36,485 bases of DNA from positions 1-36,485 of the forward strand of contig JAQCCM010000016.1 of assembly GCA_027621175.1 (NCBI GenBank), in the 5' to 3' direction. The notes beneath the pieces were generated by a model. It did not search any database. It saw only the letters and a list, made by a program, of their open reading frames with translations, and was not told where the DNA came from. Source of the stretch: Bacteroidota bacterium. GTDB lineage: Bacteria; Bacteroidota; Bacteroidia; Flavobacteriales; Flavobacteriaceae. This document shows positions 29,870-36,485 of the stretch, piece after piece. The translations under genes were made by a program, and so were the position numbers. Position 1 is the first letter of the stretch. Each line of letters begins with the position of its first letter.

Positions 29870-30651
29870 TCCATATCTTTAGAAAGCATATCACCTAACT
29901 CTTTGTAAGAACTGAATGAGATACGTTCTCCGTTTTTAAAATAACTAATGGCGCCTGTTTCTTCCGAAACCACAAGTACTAAAGCATCTGTTTTTTCGGT
30001 AATACCAACGGCAGCGCGATGTCTTAATCCATATCTTTTGGGAATAGACTTATTTTCAGAAACGGGAAGTACTACCCGAGTTGCCGTAATGGTGTTGTTT
30101 TCAATAATTGCAGCACCGTCGTGTAAGGGAGCGTTTTTGTGAAAAATACTCTCAATTACAGGTACTGAAACCTCCATGTTTACTATTACCCCAGATGGTT
30201 TTAGAAATTCTAAACTGTTATTTCGTTCCAAAACCAATAATGCCCCTGTTTTTTGTTTTTTCATCGAAGCACAGCTTTGAATGAGTGCCTCTATATTTAA
30301 TTCAGGCTCAATGGAATTTTGATTTGCAGTAAAAATTTTAAGATAACGATTTAATGTCTTTCTGTTGGCCAAGTTAGAAGACCCAAGCATCAAAAGGAGT
30401 TTTCGGATTTCTTGTTGAAATACTACAATCAATGCAAATACACCCACACTCATAAAACCGCCCAAAATATTGCTAAGCAGTTCCATGTTTAGCGCATCGG
30501 TGATTTTCCAAATGAGGTAAAGAATTACAATTCCTACAAAAATGCTGATCGCAGCTGTGCCTCGTACCAAGCGATATGCATAGTAGAGTAGGAGAGCGAC
30601 CAAAATAATATCCAATACGTCTAGTAGATTAAAATCTAAAAAATCAAACAT
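29866..30651 (-). CDS. cdaA: Diadenylate cyclase CdaA (c-di-AMP synthase)
   Basis: A 261-residue membrane diadenylate cyclase. Three N-terminal hydrophobic helices lie within residues 8-80, followed by the DAC domain with LHDGA (DGA at 178-180) and RHR (210-212), the catalytic signatures. It converts two ATP to c-di-AMP, which controls potassium and osmotic balance in many bacteria. It starts 9 nt after folP on the same strand, so the two are likely one operon. No CdaR regulator gene is adjacent. Confidence 0.93.
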   Translation of the reverse strand: MFDFLDFNLLDVLDIILVALLLYYAYRLVRGTAAISIFVGIVILYLIWKITDALNMELLSNILGGFMSVGVFALIVVFQQEIRKLLLMLGSSNLANRKTLNRYLKIFTANQNSIEPELNIEALIQSCASMKKQKTGALLVLERNNSLEFLKPSGVIVNMEVSVPVIESIFHKNAPLHDGAAIIENNTITATRVVLPVSENKSIPKRYGLRHRAAVGITEKTDALVLVVSEETGAISYFKNGERISFSSYKELGDMLSKDMD

Positions 30652-30660
30652 CTTATAAAA

Positions 30661-31503
30661 TTACGGATTTATTAAATAAGGCGCATTGAGAGCTTCAATA
30701 AGCCGAACGGCTTCCTGTGCTTCCTTGACATCATGAACGCGTAAAATATGCGCGCCTTGTTGCAATGCTACTGTATTGAGGACCGTTGTGCCATTAAGCG
30801 CATGGGAAGCGTCTGTGCCTAATGTTTTGTGAATCATGGATTTGCGTGATACACCAACCAACAATGGAACGCCATCAATGTGTAAGCTATGCAAATGCTT
30901 GAGTAGGGTAAAATTATGAGCGATTGTTTTTCCAAAGCCAAATCCTGGGTCTAAAATAATGTCATGAATCCCTGCTTCTCGTGCTGCTGAAATTTTTTCA
31001 GAAAAAAAGTAACGCACCGCAACCAGTACGTCTTCATAAGACGGGTTGTTTTGCATGGTTTGTGGCGTACCTTGCATATGCATGGCAATATATGGCACGC
31101 TTAGTTTTCCTACTGTTTTAAGCATGTTGTTGTCCATATTTCCAGCAGAAATATCGTTGACAAGTTGTGCTCCAGCGGCTACTGCTTGCTGTGCTACTTC
31201 ACTGCGGTAGGTATCTATTGAAATAAAACTCTCAGGAAATGTTTGGCTTATTTTTTCAATGACGGGAATTACCCGTTTGAGCTCCTCATCTGTGGAAATT
31301 TCATCTGCTCCAGGTTTTGAGCTTGCGCCTCCAACATCAATAAATGTGGCGCCCTCTGAGATCATTTTTTCGGTTTGCGCAAGTGCAGCATCAATACTAT
31401 TGTACTGACCCCCATCAAAAAAAGAATTGGGAGTTATATTTAAAATCCCCATAATTTTGGGGGATGTTAGGTCAATTATCTTACCATTACAGTTGATGTT
31501 CAT
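30661..31503 (-). CDS. folP: Dihydropteroate synthase
   Basis: A 280-residue TIM-barrel enzyme joining p-aminobenzoate to dihydropterin pyrophosphate in folate synthesis. PKIMGILNITPNSFFDGG near residues 16-33 is the pterin/pyrophosphate site. GGASSKPGA, SIDTYRSEVA, ILDPGFGFGKT and VSRKSMI follow in canonical order. I use ATG 31503; a GTG 9 nt upstream would add three residues. It is divergent from the DUF1599 gene across 46 nt and is followed by cdaA. Confidence 0.94.
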   Translation of the reverse strand: MNINCNGKIIDLTSPKIMGILNITPNSFFDGGQYNSIDAALAQTEKMISEGATFIDVGGASSKPGADEISTDEELKRVIPVIEKISQTFPESFISIDTYRSEVAQQAVAAGAQLVNDISAGNMDNNMLKTVGKLSVPYIAMHMQGTPQTMQNNPSYEDVLVAVRYFFSEKISAAREAGIHDIILDPGFGFGKTIAHNFTLLKHLHSLHIDGVPLLVGVSRKSMIHKTLGTDASHALNGTTVLNTVALQQGAHILRVHDVKEAQEAVRLIEALNAPYLINP

Positions 31504-31549
31504 AAAAAGCACTTAAAATTGTTGGTAATGAACCAAATCATGTTCATTT

Positions 31550-32125
31550 TTGAGCGAAATTTACAACAAATCATATCAGGTGGCACAAACCGAAGCACAA
31601 TATCTGTCTGAAGCAACAAAATGCAAGGCGCTTTTTGAGAAAAAAATGATAGACTATGGCTGTGCTTGGCGTATTTTACGTACACCCTCACTTACGGATC
31701 AAATTTTCATTAAGGCACAACGGATCAGAACACTTCAGGAAGTAGCTGCCAAAAAAGTGGATGAAGGAGAAGAAGCTGAATTTATTGGAATTGTGAATTA
31801 TGCTATCATGGCATTAATTCAACTTGAATTGGGTGTTGCAGATCAACCTGATTTGTCTAGCGCGGAGGTGATGCAACTTTACACCAAACACGCCACCATT
31901 ACCAAAGAACTCATGGAGCGTAAAAATCACGATTATGGCGAAGCATGGCGTGATATGCGAGTGAGCTCACTCACGGACTTGATTTTACAAAAAATACTTC
32001 GTGTAAAACAAATTGAAAATAACGAAGGCAAGACTCTTGTAAGCGAAGGATTATCGGCGAATTATCAAGATATGATAAACTACGCTCTCTTTGCCTTGAT
32101 CCATATTAACAACCAACCAAAATAA
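31550..32125 (+). CDS. DUF1599 (Nmad1-like) protein with two domain copies
   Basis: A 191-residue protein made of two DUF1599 repeats, about residues 28-93 and 120-187. Each has a DYG(C/E)AWR motif (35-41 and 128-134), SLTD (47-50 and 140-143) and a closing NYA(I/L)xALI segment. DUF1599 is listed as a nucleotide-modification-associated domain because phage versions accompany modified-base pathways; no biochemical role is established for chromosomal copies. The start is TTG at 31550, with no in-frame ATG nearby upstream. It lies 5 nt before tpiA and heads that operon. Confidence 0.85.
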   Translation: MSEIYNKSYQVAQTEAQYLSEATKCKALFEKKMIDYGCAWRILRTPSLTDQIFIKAQRIRTLQEVAAKKVDEGEEAEFIGIVNYAIMALIQLELGVADQPDLSSAEVMQLYTKHATITKELMERKNHDYGEAWRDMRVSSLTDLILQKILRVKQIENNEGKTLVSEGLSANYQDMINYALFALIHINNQPK

Positions 32126-32130
32126 CACAC

Positions 32131-32880
32131 ATGAGAAAGCAAATTGTAGCAGGAAACTGGAAAATGAATTTAGATGCTGCGCAAAGTAAGGCACTAATTG
32201 AAGCGTTAAAAGGGAAGTCTCTTGCTGCCGACGTAAGCGTGGCCATTGCAACTCCTTCGATACATCTTGCAAGTGCTGTAAAACAAACGGAAAACACGCC
32301 TATTGCCGTTGCAGCGCAAAACATGCACCAAGCCACTTCAGGAGCATTTACGGGTGAGATTTCTGCCACCATGCTTAAATCTATTGGAGTAACTACTACA
32401 TTGCTAGGACATTCAGAGCGCAGAGCTTATTTTCATGAAACAGATGAATTGTTGGCTGAAAAAGTAAATACCGCTTTGGAAAATGCGTTGGAGATCATTT
32501 TTTGCTTTGGTGAAGAATTAGACGAACGTAAGTCAGATCGTCATTTTGAAGTGGTTTCAAACCAACTTCGTAAAGCTCTATTTCATTTAGATGCTTCGCA
32601 ATGGAAACATATTGTGTTGGCGTATGAGCCTGTTTGGGCCATTGGCACTGGTGAAACAGCATCTCCAGCGCAAGCACAAGAAATGCACGCACACATTAGA
32701 ACCGTTTTAGCAGCGCAATACGACGATGCTTTGGCACAAAGTGTTTCTGTGCTTTATGGTGGAAGTGTAAATCCTGCAAATGCTCAAGAGATTTTTGCGC
32801 AACCTGATGTAGATGGTGGACTTATTGGAGGTGCTTCTTTAAAGGCCGATGACTTTGCCGCTATTGTTAATGCATTTTAA
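32131..32880 (+). CDS. tpiA: Triose-phosphate isomerase
   Basis: A 249-residue TIM barrel interconverting dihydroxyacetone phosphate and glyceraldehyde 3-phosphate. Catalytic residues are visible as K11 (GNWKMN), H94 (LLGHSERR) and E166 (AYEPVWAIGTG). The phosphate-binding LYGGSVNPANA is near the C-terminus. It is the second gene of the run that starts at 31550 and is followed 2 nt later by prmA. Confidence 0.97.
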   Translation: MRKQIVAGNWKMNLDAAQSKALIEALKGKSLAADVSVAIATPSIHLASAVKQTENTPIAVAAQNMHQATSGAFTGEISATMLKSIGVTTTLLGHSERRAYFHETDELLAEKVNTALENALEIIFCFGEELDERKSDRHFEVVSNQLRKALFHLDASQWKHIVLAYEPVWAIGTGETASPAQAQEMHAHIRTVLAAQYDDALAQSVSVLYGGSVNPANAQEIFAQPDVDGGLIGGASLKADDFAAIVNAF

Positions 32881-32882
32881 GG

Positions 32883-33704
32883 TTGAGAGCCTACTGCGCG
32901 TATCACTTTACAGTGTCCCCCGTTGACAAAATGGAAATTGCTTCGGCATGGTTATCTACTTTTCCATTTGAAAGCTTTGTACATCACGACAATGGCCTTA
33001 CGGTCTATATACCACAAGACCAAACCCATGACACTTTGTTGGAAGATTCCCTAGCCATTCCTTTTGCTGACGTTACTCTTACTGGTGAAGTTAAGATCAT
33101 TGAGGGTCAAAATTGGAATGCTGTTTGGGAAGCACAATTTCATCCCATAACGGTTGGAGATTGGACTGTTCGTGCTTCATTTCATGCAGCTGCAATAACT
33201 CCTCACGAAATCATTATTGATCCACAAATGTCTTTTGGAACGGGGCATCATGCCACCACGCAATTGATGCTGGAACAATTGATGAAATTAGATTGCGTTG
33301 ATATTTCGGTTTTTGATATAGGTACCGGAACAGGCGTCTTGGCTATTGCTGCCAAAAAGATGGGCGCATCGAGAGTTAGTGGTGTTGATATTGAAGATTG
33401 GTGTATAGAAAATGCCAAAGAAAATGCCTCAAAAAATGGGATGTTAGATATTTCCTTTAGCACGGATAGTATTAATTCGGTTGCTGAAAATTTTGATGTA
33501 CTACTCGCCAATATAAACCGGAATGTACTTCTTGAGCACGTACCGAAATACGCAAGACTTCTAAATAAAAACGGTGTTTTATTCCTATCTGGATTTCATG
33601 AGGATGACGTTGAAGTGCTTACCAATTTAGCTAAAAAGAATGGCTTACATTGTGATGGAAAGTCTGAAAAAAATGGCTGGATTTGTCTAAAATTTATACA
33701 TTAG
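32883..33704 (+). CDS. prmA: Ribosomal protein L11 methyltransferase
   Basis: A 273-residue SAM-dependent enzyme. The N-terminal substrate-binding domain is followed by a linker with MSFGTGHHATT near residue 117, and the SAM motif I is DIGTGTGVLAIAA near residue 142. LLANINRNVL is motif IV. It trimethylates amino groups of L11. The start is TTG at 32883. The order tpiA-prmA-clpS is tight, with gaps of 2 and 5 nt. Confidence 0.93.
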   Translation: MRAYCAYHFTVSPVDKMEIASAWLSTFPFESFVHHDNGLTVYIPQDQTHDTLLEDSLAIPFADVTLTGEVKIIEGQNWNAVWEAQFHPITVGDWTVRASFHAAAITPHEIIIDPQMSFGTGHHATTQLMLEQLMKLDCVDISVFDIGTGTGVLAIAAKKMGASRVSGVDIEDWCIENAKENASKNGMLDISFSTDSINSVAENFDVLLANINRNVLLEHVPKYARLLNKNGVLFLSGFHEDDVEVLTNLAKKNGLHCDGKSEKNGWICLKFIH

Positions 33705-33709
33705 TGTTG

Positions 33710-33997
33710 ATGATACGTTTTGATCAAACTGAAGAACAAGGGCAACCGCAGTACGATTTGGCAGTGGAGTCATCTCGCTTACATGAAATTATCTTGTATA
33801 ACGATGAGGTAAACACTTTTGATCACGTTATTCAAACACTGATTGAGGTTTGTGACCACACTCCAGAACAAGCAGAGCAATGCTCACTAATTGTACATTA
33901 CAAAGGAAAATGTTCGGTACTGCGTGGATCTTATGATGAGTTGGAGCCCAAATGTATTCGCTTACTCGCAGCTGGGCTTAGTGCTGAAATCGTCTGA
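33710..33997 (+). CDS. clpS: ATP-dependent Clp protease adaptor ClpS
   Basis: A 95-residue adaptor that delivers N-degron substrates to ClpAP. Recognisable are LYNDEVNTFDHVIQTL, which forms the N-degron pocket, and QAEQCSLIVHYKGKCSV. The start ATG 33710 (MIRFDQTEEQ) gives the normal length with a variable, disordered N-terminus. It follows prmA by 5 nt. No clpA is in the window. Confidence 0.95.
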   Translation: MIRFDQTEEQGQPQYDLAVESSRLHEIILYNDEVNTFDHVIQTLIEVCDHTPEQAEQCSLIVHYKGKCSVLRGSYDELEPKCIRLLAAGLSAEIV

Positions 33998-34039
33998 TAA
34001 TATTAATACGATTTCCTTAACTTAGCCTAAAATTATTTT

Positions 34040-34582
34040 ATGCGCATTATTAGTATTTTGCTGCTTTTTGCGATCACATCTTATGCACAACCCGCAGCTA
34101 TGAAAAATTCCATACACTCCTTTTCTGTTGAAGACATCAACGGAAATTCTTTTTCACTTGCTTCTTTAAAAGGAAAAAAAGTGATGATTGTCAATACAGC
34201 ATCTAAATGTGGGTTAACCCCGCAATACAAAAAACTAGAAGCTTTGTATCAGCAATATAAGGATCAGAACTTTGTTATTATCGGCTTTCCCGCTAATAAT
34301 TTTATGTGGCAAGAACCGGGTACAAATGAAGAGATAAAAGTGTTTTGTGAAAAAAATTACGGAGTTTCTTTTCCCATGATGTCAAAAATTAGCGTTAAGG
34401 GTAAAAACATACATCCTGTTTATGCTTTTTTAACACAAAAAGATAAAAATGGCGTTAAGGATAGTGCTGTTAGTTGGAATTTCCAAAAATATCTGATTGA
34501 TGAAAATGGTGTTTTGGTAGATGTTATTTCTCCCCGTACGCAGCCCGATGACTTACGTGTTTTAAATTGGATAAAAAGTTAA
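34040..34582 (+). CDS. Secreted glutathione-peroxidase-family protein
   Basis: A 180-residue GPx-family thiol peroxidase. A signal peptide (MRIISILLLFAITSYAQ) indicates a periplasmic location. The catalytic tetrad is intact: C57 in TASKCGLTP, Q91 in WQEPG, and W146/N147 in SWNFQKYL. C103 (KVFCEKNYG) sits where thioredoxin-dependent GPx enzymes keep their resolving cysteine, so thioredoxin-like reductant is more likely than glutathione. It reduces peroxides. The gene is 2 nt from bshB1. Confidence 0.91.
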   Translation: MRIISILLLFAITSYAQPAAMKNSIHSFSVEDINGNSFSLASLKGKKVMIVNTASKCGLTPQYKKLEALYQQYKDQNFVIIGFPANNFMWQEPGTNEEIKVFCEKNYGVSFPMMSKISVKGKNIHPVYAFLTQKDKNGVKDSAVSWNFQKYLIDENGVLVDVISPRTQPDDLRVLNWIKS

Positions 34583-34584
34583 CC

Positions 34585-35301
34585 ATGAAAGTTGATATTT
34601 TGGCTATTGGTGCCCATCCTGACGATGTTGAATTGTCGTGTGCGGGAACATTGGCTAAAGAAATTAATGCAGGTAAAACGGTTGCTATTCTTGATCTCAC
34701 CAAAGGGGAATTAGGTACTCGGGGGAGTGCAGCAATTCGAGAAAAAGAAGCTACAAATGCAGCCGATATTTTAGGTGTAGATGCGCGTTTTAACCTCGGT
34801 TTTGCAGACGGTTTTTTTCAAAATGATCAAGCACATCAAGAAAAACTAATTGCGTATATACGTCATTTGCAGCCCGAAATGGTGTTGTGCAACGCTGTTG
34901 AAGACAGACACCCCGACCACGGCAGGGCAGCTGCTTTGGTTGCAGAGAGTTGTTTTTTAAGTGGATTACAAAAAATTGAAAGTTCTTTTGAAGGACACAA
35001 GCAACAACATTGGCGTCCAAAACAGCTCTATCATTACATTCAATGGAACAGCGCTACTCCCGATTTTGTGGTAGATATTAGTGCTCAAATGGAGGTGAAG
35101 CTTGAAGCTGTAAAAGCGTACCACTCACAGTTTTATGTTCCTGACAGTACCGAGCCTGAAACGCCTATAAGCACAGAAAACTTTTTAAATAGTATTCGGT
35201 ACCGCGCGGCTGATTTGGGTCGCCTTATTGGCGTTGATTATGCAGAGGGCTTTACGGCAAGTCGTTTGATAGGAGTAGATTCTATTAGCGATTTAGTGTA
35301 A
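34585..35301 (+). CDS. bshB1: Bacillithiol biosynthesis deacetylase BshB1
   Basis: A 238-residue zinc deacetylase of the LmbE/PIG-L fold. The metal and catalytic motif is GAHPDDVELSCAG (H12, D14, D15), and the later ligand lies in EDRHPDHGRA. YHSQFY and EGFTASRLIGVDSISDL near the end match BshB1. It removes acetyl from GlcNAc-malate to give GlcN-malate, the second step of bacillithiol synthesis. The start is ATG 34585. bshA and bshC are not in the window. Confidence 0.93.
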   Translation: MKVDILAIGAHPDDVELSCAGTLAKEINAGKTVAILDLTKGELGTRGSAAIREKEATNAADILGVDARFNLGFADGFFQNDQAHQEKLIAYIRHLQPEMVLCNAVEDRHPDHGRAAALVAESCFLSGLQKIESSFEGHKQQHWRPKQLYHYIQWNSATPDFVVDISAQMEVKLEAVKAYHSQFYVPDSTEPETPISTENFLNSIRYRAADLGRLIGVDYAEGFTASRLIGVDSISDLV

Positions 35302-35308
35302 TTCCTTT

Positions 35309-35337
35309 TTTGAATTTGTAAAAACGTAGTACATTTG
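35309..35337 (+). promoter_or_regulatory. Promoter of tRNA-His
   Basis: TTTG (35309-35312), a 17-nt spacer and TACATTTG (35330-35337) lie 14 nt before the tRNA 5' end. Confidence 0.72.
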
Positions 35338-35351
35338 CATCCTACAAAATG

Positions 35352-35425
35352 GTGGTTGTAGCTCAGTTGGTTAGAGCGCTAGATTGTGGTTCTAGAGGTC
35401 GCCGGTTCGAGACCGGTCTTCCACC
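35352..35425 (+). tRNA. tRNA-His (GUG)
   Basis: A 74-nt cloverleaf. The D-stem is GCTC/GAGC, and the anticodon stem CTAGA/TCTAG encloses TTGTGGT (anticodon GTG). The T-arm is GCCGG-TTCGAGA-CCGGT. The G at 35351 can serve as G-1 opposite C73, as tRNA-His requires. The acceptor GTGGTTG against CTTCCAC leaves two adjacent T-T mismatches (5-68 and 6-67). CCA is not encoded. Confidence 0.95.
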
Positions 35426-35429
35426 CAAT

Positions 35430-35459
35430 AAAACCCTTCGAGAAATCGAGGGGTTTTTT
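35430..35459 (+). terminator. Intrinsic terminator after tRNA-His
   Basis: A 12-bp stem (AAAACCCTTCGA against TCGAGGGGTTTT, one T-G pair) with a GAAA tetraloop and extra T residues starts 5 nt after the tRNA. Confidence 0.9.
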
Positions 35460-35669
35460 CTTGGATACTTATTTATCAAAATCTAATATATAAAATTCGT
35501 GTATTTTCATAAGCATCGTTTGTGTAGTCACAAAAATGCATCGTGTTCGAGGTTGCATTATTTTCTTGCCTTTGCCTCCGATTATTATTTATTATTAATT
35601 TAAAGTTTTGTTAATATCTTGATAATGTTAAGTTTATAAATTTAATGCTTTAATTTTAATACAAACACA
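35460..35669. other. AT-rich intergenic region before the secreted unknown gene
   Basis: Between the tRNA-His terminator and the ATG at 35670 there is AT-rich DNA with no perfect -7 box. The closest is TAAATTTA near 35636, downstream of a TTTTG near 35606. I see no RNA gene or small ORF. Confidence 0.5.
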
Positions 35670-36371
35670 ATGAATAATTACAAAACAATATTAGTTTGCT
35701 TAATTGCAGCATTTGGTTTTTCACAAGTACCATCTTTTACCGTTGTATATCTTGACGCGAAACCATTTCAACAAGATGAGATTGCTGAAAAGTTTGATGC
35801 TCACTACAAAGATGTTGAATTTAATTCAGGGGGCCTTTATTTGGAAAAACTCAATGGGGGAAACACACTTGGAACCCACCGGGTAGTTTTTTTTGGAGAT
35901 GCTACCAATTGGGGGATGAAAGAGGGCCAAAAAGAAAAGAATGAAAATAATGTTTTTTGGCGTAATGTAAATGATCACGTCGAGTCTTGGGGTGATGCAT
36001 TTAGTGGTAGAATTCTTGACTATGATGGGGATGTTGCGCCTGACCATTATGGATACATTCAAATTTATGATATCGCAGTTAACAACCCTGAAAAATTTCT
36101 TAACGCTCACAAGAAAATGGTATCTCAAGCCAGGGGCTTAATGGAAGATAGACCTGTTGCATTTGGAACATATGACATTGGCAGTCCAAATGGAGCTACC
36201 CATTGGGTAGCAGTAGGTTATAAAGACGTTGGGGATAATATTGTTATCAAGTCTAAGATGGAGCAAGAACTTGCTAAAGAATGGGGAGAATATTTTAAAA
36301 ATAGAGGAGAAGTTATCAATAGCGGAAACTTTGATTTAAAGATTTTGAGGACCTACGGAAGTTTTAATTAA
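35670..36371 (+). CDS. Secreted protein of unknown function with internal duplication
   Basis: I do not recognise the family. It has 233 residues with a probable signal peptide (residues 1-19, ending FGFSQ). The rest looks like two copies of one fold, about 23-119 and 128-231. GTHRVVFFGD (69-77) matches GATHWVAVGYKD (175-186), and HVESWGDAFSGRI (103-115) matches LAKEWGEYFKNRGEVI (201-216). The beta-alpha-beta-beta-alpha-beta pattern suggests a pair of ferredoxin-like or Dabb-type domains, but that is inference. No cysteine occurs in the mature part. It is monocistronic with a strong terminator and a 5' region of about 200 nt. Confidence 0.8.
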   Translation: MNNYKTILVCLIAAFGFSQVPSFTVVYLDAKPFQQDEIAEKFDAHYKDVEFNSGGLYLEKLNGGNTLGTHRVVFFGDATNWGMKEGQKEKNENNVFWRNVNDHVESWGDAFSGRILDYDGDVAPDHYGYIQIYDIAVNNPEKFLNAHKKMVSQARGLMEDRPVAFGTYDIGSPNGATHWVAVGYKDVGDNIVIKSKMEQELAKEWGEYFKNRGEVINSGNFDLKILRTYGSFN

Positions 36372-36393
36372 TCTTCAGTTTTATCAAATTATT

Positions 36394-36418
36394 AAGCCTC
36401 CTTTACGGAGGCTTTTTT
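36394..36418 (+). terminator. Intrinsic terminator after secreted unknown gene
   Basis: The stem AAGCCTCC/GGAGGCTT with loop TTTAC is followed by T residues, 23 nt after the stop. From 36419 to the window end I see only AT-rich DNA. Confidence 0.9.
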
Positions 36419-36485
36419 ATTAAGCCATGGTTATATTTTCTTTTTTTATTTTTGATGAAATATTAATTTTCATTGATTAATATTT

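Overview
The window looks like a chromosomal segment from a marine-type member of the Flavobacteriaceae (Bacteroidota). The support is: a fused SecDF protein, an archaeal/eukaryote-type prolyl-tRNA synthetase, a Rho factor with a long Asn-rich disordered insert, a BshB1 bacillithiol enzyme, a folP-cdaA pair, low-GC DNA with no consistent Shine-Dalgarno sequences, and many matches to the Bacteroidota promoter -7 box TAnnTTTG. No phage, transposon, plasmid, CRISPR or rRNA gene was seen.

Layout. (1) 1-6930 is the end of a surface-polysaccharide locus: the tail of an unknown gene, a FemAB-like GNAT, a sugar aminotransferase, a Wzx-type flippase, a 3,4-ketoisomerase, an inverted GT2 gene and two GT-B glycosyltransferases. 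Aminotransferase plus ketoisomerase point to a dTDP-3-amino-3,6-dideoxyhexose. (2) 6927-16618 is housekeeping: ftsE, asnB, gyrB, mdh, secDF, lgt and yidD. (3) 15523-18780 on the minus strand is a likely folE-cysS-yidD-lgt operon. (4) 18833-21409 on the minus strand is an envelope pair: an unusual aromatic and Ser/Arg-rich lipoprotein followed by a FadL/OmpP1-like barrel. It is divergent from proS with overlapping promoters. (5) 21488-26842 holds proS, tRNA-Glu, rpsT, a GT32 gene enclosed by two near-identical terminators, rho, and a GT2 gene, so rho sits between two glycosyltransferases. (6) 26813-35425 holds a YfcE-type phosphodiesterase, truA, an ABC exporter, cdaA-folP (minus), then a plus-strand run of a duplicated DUF1599 gene, tpiA, prmA, clpS, a glutathione peroxidase, bshB1 and tRNA-His. 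(7) 35670-36371 is an unrecognised secreted protein that appears to be an internal tandem duplication, closed by a strong terminator.

The DNA is very compact. Five convergent gene pairs overlap at their 3' ends, three of them by exactly 4 nt through interlocked stop codons, and three divergent pairs have only 20-46 nt between starts. No non-coding stretch exceeds 300 nt. I found no convincing new multi-gene system. The most unusual items are the secreted duplicated protein, the terminator-flanked GT32 gene, the aromatic/Ser-Arg lipoprotein, and the palindromic terminator that encodes both SecDF and Lgt C-termini.
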